Positions 23,401 to 37,201 of a stretch of DNA of 64,000 nucleotides are shown piece after piece. The stretch spans positions 878,299 through 942,298 of the forward strand of contig VZRN01003459.1 in assembly GCA_013397935.1 (NCBI GenBank), in the 5' to 3' direction. The notes under the pieces were generated by a model. That model made no database searches and was not told the origin of the DNA. It saw only the letters and a list, made by a program, of their open reading frames with translations. The DNA comes from Dasyornis broadbenti (taxonomy: Eukaryota > Chordata > Aves > Passeriformes > Dasyornithidae). A program made the position numbers and the translations under genes. Each line of letters starts with the position of its first letter. Within the stretch, counting starts at the first letter, position 1.

Positions 23401-26400
23401 CAGTCTGACACACTGTTTCCTTCCAGAACAAAACTTGCATTTTTTCAAAATTACCCTTCTGCCTAGATATTATCCTTTACAGAACATTTCATATTTTCTA
23501 CTCTGTGCTCCAAAGCATAGTGCTTTTCTGCAGTGTTAAAGTTTTAGAATGGAAAATAAGGTTTTTGAATAGTGATGTGTTAACTAGTGCCTTTGTAATG
23601 GCGTTTGGCAGGAAAGTCAGGGACTGAAGATACCTAGATCAAGTCTGAGGAGCAAAGAAAAAGCAAGGAAGATTTCTTAATGGTGTTGGTGCTGTGCAAG
23701 CCTATGAATACATGAGACATTATTCTTTTGGTCTATCAGATTAACACCATCCTTGTATATCTAGTTCAGCTCAACTTCATGCCCACCCTTCTTCTTCAGA
23801 TGGTATACAGGAACTGCACAAAATGTTGAAGTTCAGTGATACTCAGAGAATAAAATAATTCAAAGCCAACCACATGGGGATGAAAAGTACACGAGGAATT
23901 GCAGCTACGTTCCTTGGAGTAGTTCTCAGGTAGGTGTGTGGTTAGTCTTCTGAGTCTGAGTGGCCAAGAGTCAAGCTGCCTTCCACCTGGGAGACATATT
24001 GCTGAGCCCTGACACTGAGCCTCATCCCTCATCCCTCCTCTCTGATTTTACAAGACTGATGTTGGCCACCAGATTTCCAGTCACATAGCACAGCTTGAGC
24101 CTCCTTTCCTGCCTTCACATCCTCCCCCTTCTCATGAGTGTACTCTGCAAAAGAACCTGCTCTTCTCCTTGCTGAAGAGACAGTCATTGCTCCTTGCGTT
24201 TTTTTCTCCTTCTGGAAACCTCCATTTTCTGCAATGTAGCCCATTCTGCTGGAACCAGCTGCTCCTTGTAAATGGAGGAAGCAAAGATTTACTATCATCA
24301 GAACACGTGGAAATTAGAAAATGCACTAATGGAAACCATTAACGTCCTCCTCTCAACAATCAGATGAATGGTAGATCAATGCAGTATATTAATATATCAG
24401 AAATGATTTAAGATGATTTAAACATTAAGTCTCAGATATTAGATGGGAGGAAAGCAAGCAAGACAAGGACAACACCCCAACACTCTACTATACCTATGGA
24501 AAAAATAAACTACCATATTTTAAGACATATTTCCTACCCAGCATCTCTTTAAAGGGATAATATTGAAAAACTGCTCTCTGAACTTCCAAAATATTATATA
24601 ACTTTGATATGAAACAGTCTGTCTCCTTAAAAAGCAAATCTTACTGCCTGTAACAATGAATAAATTTTTTGTATTCTGCAGGTAAAATACTAATACTCAG
24701 AGTTTGCAGACAATAATTGTTACTTTTTAAATATCAAGTACTCTTTTGTGTGCAGCTTGTGCATAACATTGTAAAAATAAATTACTAAATATGATTGATA
24801 TAAAAGTTGTAGTATCCACATACATTCTATTAAAACCTCAAAGAAGGAAAGAAAAAAGCTATAAAGGAAAATAACGGCACAAGTACTTTGTATTAACCTG
24901 GCATCATGCAAGAAAAATAATATAATGCCTGTAAGTGAATGATTCTTAAGATTTGGGGATTAACTGATTTTTTTATGTTGTCACAGAGTTTGGAAAATAT
25001 TAGAAGTCGTAGCATTCAAGACATTTTCCTTCTCAGCTAAAACTTTGTGAAGGTCAGTCCATTGCCATTTTCAGGACTTAATCAAAATTCCTCAATAAAT
25101 TTCAGTTGAATTGCTTTGTGTTGTTACTTGTGGGAGCATTTATGAAGGCGTGATGATGATTTGAACTACCACAAATCTCATAAATGAGAGGTCAGAAAGG
25201 TTATATCATAGCACTTCAGTGAAGAAATGAAAACAAACTATAAATTATCTCCACCAGGACAGCATGTTCAGCCAGATGTCAAGGCCTTTGTCTTTCAATT
25301 GCTCACAGCTCTACAACACTCTATCATATGGTTTGATTTTAATCACATGTAATAGGTCACTGTGATCAGGAGAGTTCAGGACTCACATGTACATACTTAA
25401 CAAGCCAAGCTATAGGTAGGTAACTGGGGGAATTCTAATGGGGTGAATACAGTAAAATATGTTGCTGAATTAATTTTTTTTTCAAGTTGTTCAAATAGTA
25501 GAAAAAAAATGTGAAAATAAAATTTCTGGCTTACTTAATTTGGAGTGAGGTGGTTGACAAAGAGTGGCCAAAATAATCTTTTCTGCTAGTGTTCTTAGTG
25601 CATCCAGGAAAAAAAAAAAAAAGAAGCTAGCAAATTTTAGAAGCTTTTTCTTGTTATTTCTGGAGTTTATAAAAAAACATAATGGGGAGGATCCTATCTA
25701 AAGGATTCAATGTCACACCATTATGATGGGTATTAATTTGTTTCATAATAAGGTTGGATGCTATAAGTGCCTTCATTGCTGCTAAATCATACTTAAGTAT
25801 AGTTAAGTATGCCATTAAAATCATGTATTACTGACAGAGCCAATATTTATTTAATTTAATTTTATGACACATATTTCAAGCAGGACAAGAAGAAATATAG
25901 TCTGACCTTCCCCACGGCCAGGAAGTTTATTAGCATTGCCAAAGAGAGTCAGAATCAAACTGCACCCATTAACACCAAAACCACTGGGATGTTTTATACT
26001 AAGAGAGGGTAGACAAAGAACAGAAAAGACATGGAACTCTTCTGGTCCATGGAAAGCATGGTGATATCAAGGAGAGAGAGAACTCAAAAGGTGCACTAGA
26101 GATTCTGGAATATGCGGGTCATGGTATATTGAGGATCTTACCTGTGGTTCAAGGAGTATGAATAAAAGTTTGCAAGAGGAATGAAAAAACCCCAAAGATT
26201 TAAGAAAGTATGTAGTGAAAAGGAGAGATGATAAGGTGTACTGAATGTCTCAAGAGGCTAAAATACTGCCTTTCATCTCCAGAGCTTTGGTTCAAATCCA
26301 AATTAAAGCAGTTGAGACAAAAGATATATTGCCATCTGATGTTGGCTTCTATGAAATAGAAAGGTGATCCATGTCAAGGTGCTGTCAGAGAGGTACCACT

Positions 26401-26581
26401 GCAGCCACCGTTAACCTGTCCATGCTTGTACACTGCCTTACAAAGGAATGCAAGACCCAAATGATTTGAGCAAAGAAAAATCTTTTAGAGCTTGAGATTG
26501 GTTTCTCTTGTGGAGTTGGGGTATACTATCTGAACGGGATTGGGAAAACTTGCAGCGCTACCTGTGTTTGTTACTCCGCGA
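20464..26581. other. Unique stretch, no gene recognised
   Basis: About 6 kb of AT-rich sequence. Somewhat GC-richer patches near 20900-21180, 23200-23400 and 24030-24290 give open frames of 60-95 codons, but none matches a known family. No repeat family recognised. Confidence 0.6.
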
Positions 26582-27459
26582 TGTTGGAGGTTGGGGAATT
26601 TTTTTTCCCCATTCTGTTGCTAGAGAACCCTAATGACCAGGTACTTAAGAGACAAAAGACATGGCCAGATGTGGTGAGGGGAGGAAAGCACCTGGCTGCT
26701 GGTAACTTCACTTGCTCTCAGGGGAAGAAGGTGAGGGGATGGTGGAGCTGCTGTTTTCCTTTCGCTGTGACTGCAGGAGCCCAGCTCCACTCAGCCTTTT
26801 TTCTTCCTTGTTGGGTGAGTCTTTGTTTGGGAAAGCACGTATTTCCGACCCTCTTCCCCCCTCCTGGAGTGTGCATCTCTCTGGCTGCATATGGCAGCTG
26901 CTACAGGGAGCCTGGCTGTCGCTGTCACCTGCTGGGATGCACTGTGGCTTCTGCCACGGCTGTGGAGATTCTGCTGCCTTTTGCTTGCCAGCCCGGGTGA
27001 GCCAGTCCTGCCATCCAGCTTGCTGCTCTGATGTTTCCCACTGCAGCCCCTCTCATCATCCAGCCCACCCACCATTATTCGCGTCAGAAGAAGCTTTGAA
27101 CTCCTGCCACAGCGCCCCCTGCAGCTGCACGGGAATCATCGCCTCTGCCCTGCCAGGCTGGGAGCCCAACAGTGCCCCTGCTGGCCGTGACCATAACTGC
27201 ACCAAAGGGGAGGATGCCTGGCAGCCCAGAGAAAGCTACCACCAGGTTTCTGGTTTTGTTTGTTGTTGCTACTGTTGTTGTTGGTTTATTGCCTTGTTAC
27301 AGATACTAGTAAAGAGCTGTTGTTCCTTTTCCAATACCTCTGCCTGAGAGCCCTTGATTTCAAAGTTATAATAATTCGGAGGGAAAGGGGGTCATATTCT
27401 CTATTCTAAGGAAGATTCCCACCTTCCTTAACAGACACCTGCCTTTTCAAACCAAGACA
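26582..27459 (+). mobile_element. Solo LTR, family B copy 1
   Basis: The element starts TGTTGGAGGTTGGGGAAT and ends ACCAAGACA, the TG...CA ends expected of an LTR. It matches the reverse complement of 57279-57977 in several blocks: TACTTAAGAGAC near the start, CACCAAAGGGGAGG near 27200, and CTGCCTGAGAGCC near 27340. An AGTAAA at 27308-27313, just before CTGTTGTTCC, is the likely poly(A) signal and supports + orientation. It is flanked by CGCGA (26577-26581) and CATGA (27460-27464), which could be a target-site duplication altered by CpG decay. No gag, pol or env is present. The 211-codon open frame at 26712-27347 has no family resemblance. Confidence 0.85.
27308..27313 (+). terminator. Variant poly(A) signal AGTAAA of LTR family B copy 1
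   Basis: AGTAAA sits about 145 bp from the 3' edge. The same hexamer is present at the equivalent place in the other copy (57422-57417, - strand), which supports the family-wide role. Confidence 0.4.
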
Positions 27460-28724
27460 CATGAACAGATCATTTTCAGGGCTGTCAAAATTCCAACTTC
27501 TGCAATGGCTAAAGAAAGAGAAATCAAAGTGTATCATTGAATATAATCACAGAGGAATGGTGAGCTGAAGTTACATTGGAAATGAAACTAGAACGGCAAG
27601 ACCAAGCTAAGTCCTGTGTATTGCTTTGGCAGCAAGGAAAAAAAGGTACCGGACTGCTCACACATGCTGGAGAACATGCAGAATGTGAAGATATGTGCTA
27701 TAAGATAGATCTGTGATGGATCTGGTCATACGGCAGCACTGACTTCTTGCTGTCAGATCCAGATGTCTGAATGTTTTACGTATATTTTATGCCTTTTTAA
27801 AAAATGTCACTACTAGTTAATTTCAAAAAATAAAGCAAGATTATCCAGTCCTGACCTGAATACCATAGGCAAAAATAAGAGATGAAGGGTTATTACTTGA
27901 GGGAATGAGATCCAGAAGGAAAAATCATGGACCAGTGCCAGTAACTCTTAGAAGAACCAATTTAAAATCTGGAGGTTAAAAAGGACCAGCCTACTAGCAA
28001 TTCAGTTAGGATTTAAGTTACAGTCATGCAAGTTTTGGGCTTAAACTGTCAAGAAAAGATTTGTTGATGCAGGTTAGAGGAAGTGAAATAACTGTTGATT
28101 GTGTTTCACATCTTTACTTAAACATGTGAGGACAGATCTGTAAAGGTATGTAGGTACCTGAGGAATCTGATAAGGGCCTCCTCTCTGAAAACTCACAAGG
28201 ACCAAACCTACAGAAATTAATCAGATGTTGACAGTCACTTAAGATTCTTTAATTTTACTAGAGATAGGTTCCTAAATATTTCCAAGGATCTGGGAAATCT
28301 GTCAGCATCTGTGGCCACCTAAACATCTTGTGAAGCCTGACCTCCACTGGATAATTTCTGCATGCACATACCAAGAAGAGCCTGCATACTAGCATTAGAT
28401 CCCTGAGCACCTTTTCCCTAAAACTGTGAACTAAAGATCACAAAACAAGACAAAGCAATGTGGGCACTTAATCCAAATGAATAGCACAGTGCTCACCAGT
28501 AACAGCTTTAGATGACTTAGCTCAAAAAAAGGGGGCTTTTATGTTAGCAGAATAAAGGATCCTTTCAGTCATATCTCTGTGATTTGCACTATCAAGATGC
28601 CAACAAAATGCCTCCTTTTGTTGCTTTGATGTATACTGTGTTTGCGAGGTTTACCATGCTCATTAAAAATAAGAAAAAGACAGCCAAATTAAACCCATTA
28701 TTAACTCGACATTTTTTCTTATAC

Positions 28725-28740
28725 GTTTGTGTGTGTGTGT
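28725..28740. repeat. TG dinucleotide microsatellite
   Basis: GTTTGTGTGTGTGTGT followed by more scattered TG/TATG up to about 28790. Confidence 0.8.
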
Positions 28741-29310
28741 TTAGGTATGTATAATTTTGTGTGTATATCACATGTGTATGTCTGTGCCTTTCGCATACTA
28801 GTAGAAAGAACTAAGTGCTACTGAGATGCATAAGTTATTTGCCTTCTAGACATGACCAGCTGGGTAAAAAACTGTCAATAGTCACTAGCTATGAAGCCAG
28901 GCCTTCTGAAAATGCTGTAGAAGGAGAACCATAATGTTTTCATGCTTATACTCAGTCTTTACATCAAGGGCTGGTATAAACTCCCTCTGGCTTCTGCAAG
29001 CTGAACACCTTTGGGTAAAATGAATGATCTATTTGCCCATAGTTCCATCAGACATTGCAGAAGGCCAGTTTAACACATTTTGAACATTTCATGTCCTCTC
29101 TGAGTATCTTTCACTTTGAAAGCTGATGCTAAGGCTTCTGATGCTCCAGGCAAATCATGAAATATCTGTTTTCCCCACAGGCACCCAGATAAAAATAGTC
29201 ATGGATTGCTTTGTTGATCCTGCAGTTTGCCTACCTTGGAGATAAAACAGTTTCTGCAGATTCAGAAGTGATTTTGTTCTAAGATGTGTTTAAACATAGG
29301 AGGGGTTTTG

Positions 29311-29356
29311 GTTTTTTTGATTTTTTTTTTTTTTTTTTTTTTGTTTGTTTGTTTGA
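29311..29356. repeat. Poly-T tract with TTTG repeats
   Basis: A T7 run, a 22-base T run and then GTTT units repeated three times. Read on the - strand it is an A-rich tail, but I see no processed element ending here. Confidence 0.8.
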
Positions 29357-32300
29357 GCAGAACAATCAAAAGACAAGTTAGAATAAAAATTAAGATAGCT
29401 TGAAAACCATGATGTCAACCTATATAGTGACACAATGCCTTAGGAAGCTGGAGACAAGGACCTTGAGAAGCCAGTTGCTCACTCTGCTATAAGTCAAGGT
29501 CATTTCTGTTTTTCGCATTACCTTGAAAGTCTCTAGCAAGTTTTTTCCGTGTTAAAATTCACCCTGCTTACTGAATACAGCTGCAGCTTTATTTTGCAGT
29601 TTTTCCTCTGCCACTGGACAGTCACTGTAAAGTGCTGGCTGCTCATTTATTGAGGGAGGATATTTCTGCTCTGTAGTATTAGACCACTTAGCCAGGTGGC
29701 ATATGATGCTTGCAAATTGCAGAGTTTATCTCTAACTATTGAAAACCCAACTGGAAAAAAAATTGAGACCTGCTTTCTTACCCTATCCCTTTGTCATAGA
29801 TCCCAGCAGGTATTACAAACACCCTAAAATCAATCAGCTCCTAATCTAGCTGAGGCCCTTGAGTACAAAAACTGATGTTTTTAAAACTCTTATCTATATC
29901 AGCTATCATTGGCTAAAGCTGAGAAGAAAGCAGGCAGACAGTGATTTACACTGAAACCGTAATTTCTTCCAATATCTGAGAGAGATGCTGGCTGAAATAT
30001 CATCTGACTAATTTCTTACCTGCCAAATACAACATACTAATATATTGTTAAGTACAGCATGGATGCAGAACCTGAGATTTATTAAGCTGAATAACTAAGC
30101 TCACTTTGTGGATCTGTGGAAAGCCCTATTCCTCTAATTATGAATCTGCTCACCAGGAGGCAATTGTTGGCTTTGTCTTACCTGCAAGTCTCAAAACGTG
30201 TGAGCTTTTTTGGTGCATGCTGGTTCAGTACAGCTGGCACACAACAGATGGCACAGGGGTGTCCCTAGTCAGAGGATGCATATGTGCTCATCCCCAAAGT
30301 CAAATCCGTGTTGATATAAACCAGGGAGTTGCCAGGCAGAGCCTGTGAACATGTCCACAAGGTGCCAAGAGAAACTAGAGTACAGCTCCTGACTAACTTT
30401 GCCTTTTTTGCCGTGGCCTGAGGGTTGCTGTAGTTTAATCGTCTGTGCTGACTCATTAGAGGTTTGCTTTCAATTCTCCCATTGTTCACTGTAGCTAAAA
30501 GTATCAAAAGAACTAAGCACCGAGGGACAACACAGTGGGCAGCTTTTAGCCCTTGGCTATTTTACAACACCTAGGAGCAAACCTCTGCAGGAAGCTGAAG
30601 GGTGAGAATTGAATTTGGAACATACCTTGCAGAAAAGGTAATTTGACTTGCTTGCAAAGTAGCTAAATAGAGGCACTTCCCATTCAAAAAAGAACCAAAG
30701 ACATTCAAAATTTAAAATTTACACAGAAACCCAGGTGACTGCATGTAACCAGGAAGCAGGTGCTAGTTTTAAGCAAACCTCAGGGCTTGTTTAATTGAAG
30801 CACATCTGGTCTTTAAAAGTCAGCCCAGGTGTTTGCATTTTAATTGCACAAATCTATCCTGCTGCCCCACGTTACACCCTGGGAAAAGTCAGAAGTCAAG
30901 TCTGAGATACCTGTGCTATTAATACAGGTGTTGCTAATTGATCACATGTTGGTCATGAAATAACAAGTTTAGAACTACAAAATTGCTTCTGTTTACTCTT
31001 GTGGTTCTTTGTAATATTTATTTTCAGAAATATACTCTTGTTAATTAATTTTCTACAGTTTTATGAGTTCCTTTGACTTTATAGTGTAGCAATATCTGCT
31101 GTGATCATCATTTGATTCTAAGGCTTGGCAAAGTGAGTGTCACTGATTTTTAGAGATGTTGTGAAAGTTCTTTGGCTGTGTTTTGATCACCTTATGGACT
31201 AAGCTGAAAAATATGAGAGAAGGAGAAAAACATCTTTGAATGAAACATTTTTTGATGGTGTGTTGGGAAATCACAGAAATAAAGAGTCATGATTTATTAG
31301 CTGAAGATTATTAAACGTTCCTAAAAATAATGAAATATAAATACATTAAATAAAATACAGTGATGAGCAGCGAAGCTGATAATGGAATTAAAATGGTTTG
31401 GATTATGATAAAAATATTCACTAAACCTATCTGAACCATTACTCGGCATTTGGAAAGGAAACGTGTCTGTCTAGAGAACCATTTGGACAAGAACAAAGCA
31501 GGTATTAGTGGGAAATGCAGAAACCAAAAAAATTGATGGCTAGAAATAAAAGGAAACGTTGGCAGCTGTTTTATTCAGAAGGACGCCTGCATGCTGCCAA
31601 AGACTCTAACCTAAGAACCTAGGATAATATTTAAAAAACCCCAACTAGTCTATGGATTAAAAAACCCTGCAATAGTGGGGTATGGATTTCTGTGGATGTT
31701 TCAGTAAGGTGACTAGGGAGTGAGGAGTTTTAAATGTTGGATATCAATGTTAGGCTGCACTTTGTAATTTTGAAATGGGTTTTTTTTTGCATTCAAGATT
31801 TTGTTTGTTGTGGGGGCAGGGGAATTATATGATATTTTTTCTTTAAGTTTCAGCTCCTGAGCTGGCATTCTGATTGCAGCATGTTTCTCATAGTATCCTG
31901 TGCAGGTGGCATACTTGGAATTGAGCCGATTTAATAACTGAGGGATTTAAGTCAGATTTAGTAGAGATGAAAATAAGGATAAATTAAGTTAGGTATATTT
32001 CCTTCCTGTCATTATGTATGGAACACTTCACTACAGCAAAAATAATGAAGGAAATAGACATTTTCAGATGAGAGTAAAGCATCCAAGAGATACAACTATA
32101 AGTAAGGAGGGAATATATGTTTTAAAATATATACTTTTGAAAAAGGTATTCTCTTTTCAAACCTGTCCTCTCTGCTCAGAAGGAAGGCCAGGTGGAAGAA
32201 ACGTTTCTTGTTGAACTTAGAGATGACAGAATCATCCTGGAAGAGTAAGAAGTGTTTCTCACAGGAGTGTAAATTACTAAATGAATGAAACTAAGAGAGA

Positions 32301-33272
32301 GTGTGACAAAATTAGATGATGTTTGAAGACAAAGAAACACATTTTATGGCTGGGAGAAGATGGGGTAGGACGAGGAGCTATGCTTACATGAGAAGTTTCA
32401 TGCATCTGGAGAATGCCTGAGAGGCATAAAGCAAAAAAAAAAGACTTTTAGCCTTGGGGACCTCATTGTGAGGCTTTGAAAGCACGGCAGGCTTTTTGAA
32501 AAGGATAGAAGCTGAAGTCAGAACCAAATTTAGAACCAAATTTAGGTTATTCAGCACAGTTATGATCCCAGTGACCAACGGGAGAACCGAGCAAGCACAA
32601 ATACAATGGAAGGTATTTAAATTTGGATAGGTCTGAAAACAAAAGCTTGATGAGGTTCATAAATGTCAAATGAACAGATGGAGCTGAGAATGAAACCAGC
32701 AGGGAGATAAGGCAAAGATTGCTGTGTGCAGGGGTGGAAAACAGGAAACTCCAGTCGGTGGGTTACAGGGTGAAGATGAAGGATGAGGGACTGCCAAGAT
32801 AAGAACCGAGACAAAGGCGGATATGGATGGTCCCAGGCTTCGAGGAAGAGCAAAGGTCAGCATAATCAATTATGGGAAGAAAGACCCCTGCTTGCAAATG
32901 CTGGGACCAGACAGCAGAGTCAGGAGTGGGGTATGCACAGGATCCATCTCAGAGCCAGGGCACAGGTGGTGTGCCCTACAGATCCCTTTGGTGGTTTATG
33001 TATGGGACCATGTCCTTGCATCCCCAGGTCTCGTCATCAGCCTGGGGAGGTCCATATGTCCCTGACAGGATTCTCCTGCCTTACACACAACTGTTGCTGT
33101 GGCGTAGATTTATATCTGCTGCTGGAGCTCCTGGAAAGTAAGAAGATTTGCTGGGCTATGCTTGCATTTAGGGTCATGTGCAACACAGCTGTGTCCTGCT
33201 CTCCAGGGCCACATTGTGTCAGAAGCTGGATAGTAAACAAACTTATGTATTTTGTTCTGGGGAAATTAGTTA

Positions 33273-33326
33273 CTTTTTTTTTTTTCTTAAAGAAAAAGAA
33301 AAAGAAAGAAAAAAGGAAAAAAGGAA
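33273..33326. repeat. T-run joined to an A/G-rich run
   Basis: T12 then CTTAAAG, followed by A5G units. The junction is nearly self-complementary (TTTTTCTTAAAGAAAAA), so the tract could fold back on itself. Confidence 0.7.
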
Positions 33327-36300
33327 GTCATTTCCTTTCAGGCCATGTTCTCCCCAACACCATGCTCTCTATGAGGATCTCTTGAAATTCAGCTTTAGCT
33401 TTGTGTTGTCTACTATAAAATAGTATAATGAGTGCATATACTGTGCAATGGGCTGCTGGTACAGAATCCTCCCAGGCAAACGATGTCTTCACTGTAAGGC
33501 TGAGCTACCTTACCTCATAGTGCTAATGAACAGCCTGGAATACCTTGATGATGCTTTCCAGTAACTCCTGCACAACAGAAGCATGCTACAGGCAAAGATG
33601 TCTATAAGGGATGGACACCTGTAATTTCCCTCCATGTAGAATGCAGCAGGTTTCAGTGGGATGTTCACTGGCTCTCAAAGCCAGGCTACGTGCACAAGTA
33701 TATGCTGACTTCTCTCACAGCATCAAACATCAAGGTTTTGTCTATGTGTTTATTTACTTTACAAGCAGACATACAATTTGTAGATCATATTTGTTGGTTG
33801 GTTGGTTTACTTTTACAGTCCAATTGACCGAGCACAGAAAAAAAAGAGATGAGACTACCATTCCAAACCTTCACCTTTAAAAGAGTCCTGGAAAATTTAA
33901 ACCAATTCTTCATCTTCATATAAATTTTTTACCTTACTCTTCTTTATTGTGTTACAACCACACTACTTGAAAATAATGTGGCTAAAGAATAAAATGGTCC
34001 TTTATGTCTTTAGATTGATTAACCAGGTTGAAGTATGCTGAGTATGAGCATAGTTGTTTGCTGTCTCTGGACACTGTTTAGGAAAGAGTACTTAATTATC
34101 AGGCAGCTTGTAAACTTTACTGTTATGCTTTCAGTGTCTTGGAGATGGGATATGATTTTATGTGCCTCAAAACTCGACAGGTATGAAATTAGATACCATG
34201 CAGCCTAATGCTGTTCCTTCCTACAGTTACAATACTAGGCATGGCACTCATAGCAATTTATTTTCCTATCTTTTTCCTTTTTTTTTTTTAACATGAAATT
34301 GCAATTCTGACAAAGTGCCTTTCATTTAAATCACACACATAAAGTACAGGAAAACAAGACAAAAATGTAAAATGTGCTTAATAACTCCAAACACTTTTGT
34401 GTTTGACTACCTCTGACACAGGCGTGTTTCTTTTAAGAAGTAGTGTATTAAGGCTTCAGTGACATTCCAGAATAATCACTGTATATTGTGAAGAAAAAAT
34501 GAAGTAAAAAAAATGTTCTATAGGAGTAAATGTATTTTTGTAGCCAGATAAAAGCACATGCAGATGAAGGCTGCTCAGGAGTTTCTGTTTCACTAAGAAT
34601 GGTTCTAGTCCAATATTTCACACTGCTTACACTCATTTAAAACTGAATCAAAATTCAAATTAGGATTAACCACCCATTGAGTCTGACACAACAATAGAAG
34701 TACTCACATGCTTTTTTCCTACATGTTATTAGCAGAGGGAATTTAAGTTAGAGCGTTTTATTACAAAAATATAATTTTTAATTCTTGACTGCCTGCCTTT
34801 TTCTCCTTCCTTCTCAATGACTGAAAGTTTTCATGCACTGCTGTTGCCCAGAGTAATCTTTATTCAATAAATATTTTAAATAGTGAATAACAGACATACT
34901 GATGAGCAAATGGAGAAGTCACACAGCAGGACAATTAAATTGGTTTCATTTGCTGAACTGGAGTCTAGTACCATGAGACAAAGAGAAGCAATTTCTGTTC
35001 TATCAATCTTTCATCTTTAATCATTCATTTAAAACAGTTACAATTGGACAAGGCAATAAATGTACACAGACATTTAAAATATTTGTCTTCACATTTAAGA
35101 GGACCTTTTCCTTCCTTTATTTTAATGGTTGTAGCAAAGGAATAAAGAAAATATTTAAGTTTGAATTATCAAACACAGAATTTAATGGGACTGAAATAAT
35201 AGTGGTTTTTATTCCATCCAAAGTTTCAGATGTTAATTTGTTAATGGATGGCTGAATCTTGGATGCTTCAACCAACATTAAATACAACTACATAAAATTA
35301 CTACTATCAAGCTTCAGAAGGCATATCCAAAAGTGGAATTCAGCCAGGTTAATCAGTCTTCATACATCGGCATCTTGACATACAATATTAATAATAAGAT
35401 TACAGAGGTAATTGCTCATATATGTAAATATCTTCAATAGAGTTTGGTGCTATAGCTGTAAAATCTTGTGACATTGCCTGAAAATATTATGAGATGGTCT
35501 GACAAACTGCTTCATTCAAGCAATATTCAATTTGTATTCAATAAAATCTCAACTGATTATTAATAAAGCAAGAATTTTACCTTTAAGACAAGTGCAGTAT
35601 ATTTTTTCCCCAAACTGCAAGGAAACCATGGCAGTAGTCTGTGTTACTGAACTGTTTATCTTAATCAGGGAGGTTAAGAAGAGAGCACTGATGAGGGCAT
35701 CAGCCTCCTGAAGTGTGATTTAAGACCTCATCAGAGATTGCATGGATGTGTGAGTATAGACCAAGCAGTAACTCAGTACTAAGACAGGATGGAGATAATA
35801 GGATGATTAAATCTGAAGTTTAACAGAGCTTTACAGTTCTGATTTATTCTATTTCCCATGACTATCAACAGAATTGTGTTGTAATACTACATAATTTCTT
35901 CCCTAGGTGTAATAAAGTGAACTTTGTGAGTTTTAAGCACAACTGAAACCCCGACCTACCTAGGGGCTTGGCCAATTAAGGAGTTTCCTCCCTCTACAGT
36001 AACAGAGCTGCATTTCTAAATCTGTTCCCTCCTTTCTACTACCTGGGTTTCTGCATTCGTTTTTAATTTCATGACAGCTGATTCCCAGTGAGGGCACATA
36101 TAATGTAGATACAGAGGATACCAGTGTGAATTGTATGAGCTGTGTCTGGTATTACTGAAACTGTGAAGATGGAGTGCATCTAAGTTTTTGCAGAAGTGGA
36201 TCTGTAAGTTATATCACTGGGTATCACATTCGCAAGATTTTGTGACCACATCCTCCTTCCCACATTTTTTTCCTACTAGGCAGCAGGGTATAAGAAAAAA

Positions 36301-37142
36301 AGTCACATCTCAGTGGGAAAATCAGTTTTAGAAAATAATTCTTTCAATAGTTGACATCCTATTTAATTATGAACAGGTCATCTTTCAAGTTACCTATTTT
36401 CCCAGCTTTGAATTTCTTGTCTGAATGCTTCATTTGCAAAGACATCATGTTCATAGAATCCTAGAATGTTAAACTGTTCTCTGATTTAAAACTAACAAAA
36501 AAGCAATATGCCACCAAAACTAATTTCTTCAGTTTTGTCTAGGCCAAACTGCTACATTTCTATAGAATTATATCCAGTCCAGAGACCAAACTATGCAGCA
36601 GCATTCTTTTTTTCAAGCATTTGTAGCTTCTGTTGTCTTTGGATAAAATTTTCTCTCGTGCAATGAGCCTGTTTGGGACTTTACATTACCTTACATTGCA
36701 TGTAATATTTCTGGCGTAAGTGATCAAATAGCACAATAGTCTTCAGCAATATTCTGTTAATATTCAAGTTGTCCTAAAGAGATTTTGCTCACACCAGGAA
36801 AAGAAGCTTCAATATTCATCCTTTGTGAAGCAAGAGCTTTAACTCCTGCTTCAAGAATGAATGTTGTGTCAACATGAGGGATAGGGCCAACATTCCTCTG
36901 CAATATTCATGGGCATTTCACATAAATTTGTTTTCAGCTTTACCTTTCTTTCAGTTTTTGCTCCTTGTTCATGTTTTGCTCAGATTATTGCAGGAAGCTA
37001 CACATTTTAAGTGAATATCTCCAGGTAACCAAAAAGACTGAACTTGTAAATGTGAAATCTTTTCTGTGATGGTGGAATACAGAATGACTTAGCATATTCA
37101 GCGGTGACAATGTGTCATAATATGGAGGCTTTAGATGCAAGA

Positions 37143-37201
37143 ATGAACAGCAGATATGACTATTAAATGTCATATCTGTCATATGAACAGCAGATATGAC
37201 T
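37143..37201. repeat. 40-bp-offset direct repeat with an internal hairpin
   Basis: ATGAACAGCAGATATGACT occurs at 37143-37161 and again, perfectly, at 37183-37201. Between them, GTCATATCTG (37169-37178) is the exact reverse complement of CAGATATGAC (37151-37160). This gives a 10-bp stem with an 8-base AT-rich loop. Confidence 0.9.

Noticed and set aside
26712..27347. 211-codon open frame on the + strand
   Set aside because: It lies wholly within LTR family B copy 1, is rich in Ser, Cys and Leu from GC-rich repeat DNA, and matches no retroviral or cellular protein I know.
28725..28790. Possible regulatory role of the TG repeat
   Set aside because: Short common microsatellite with nothing around it to suggest function.
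32783..33385. 200-codon open frame on the + strand
   Set aside because: It crosses a T-run and A/G-run that encode Phe and Lys tracts. No domain, no family resemblance and overlapping frames of similar length make a real gene unlikely.
36447..36475. CR1-like tail TTCATAGAATCCTAGAATG
   Set aside because: No CR1 core follows, so one short tail-like word is not enough to call an element.
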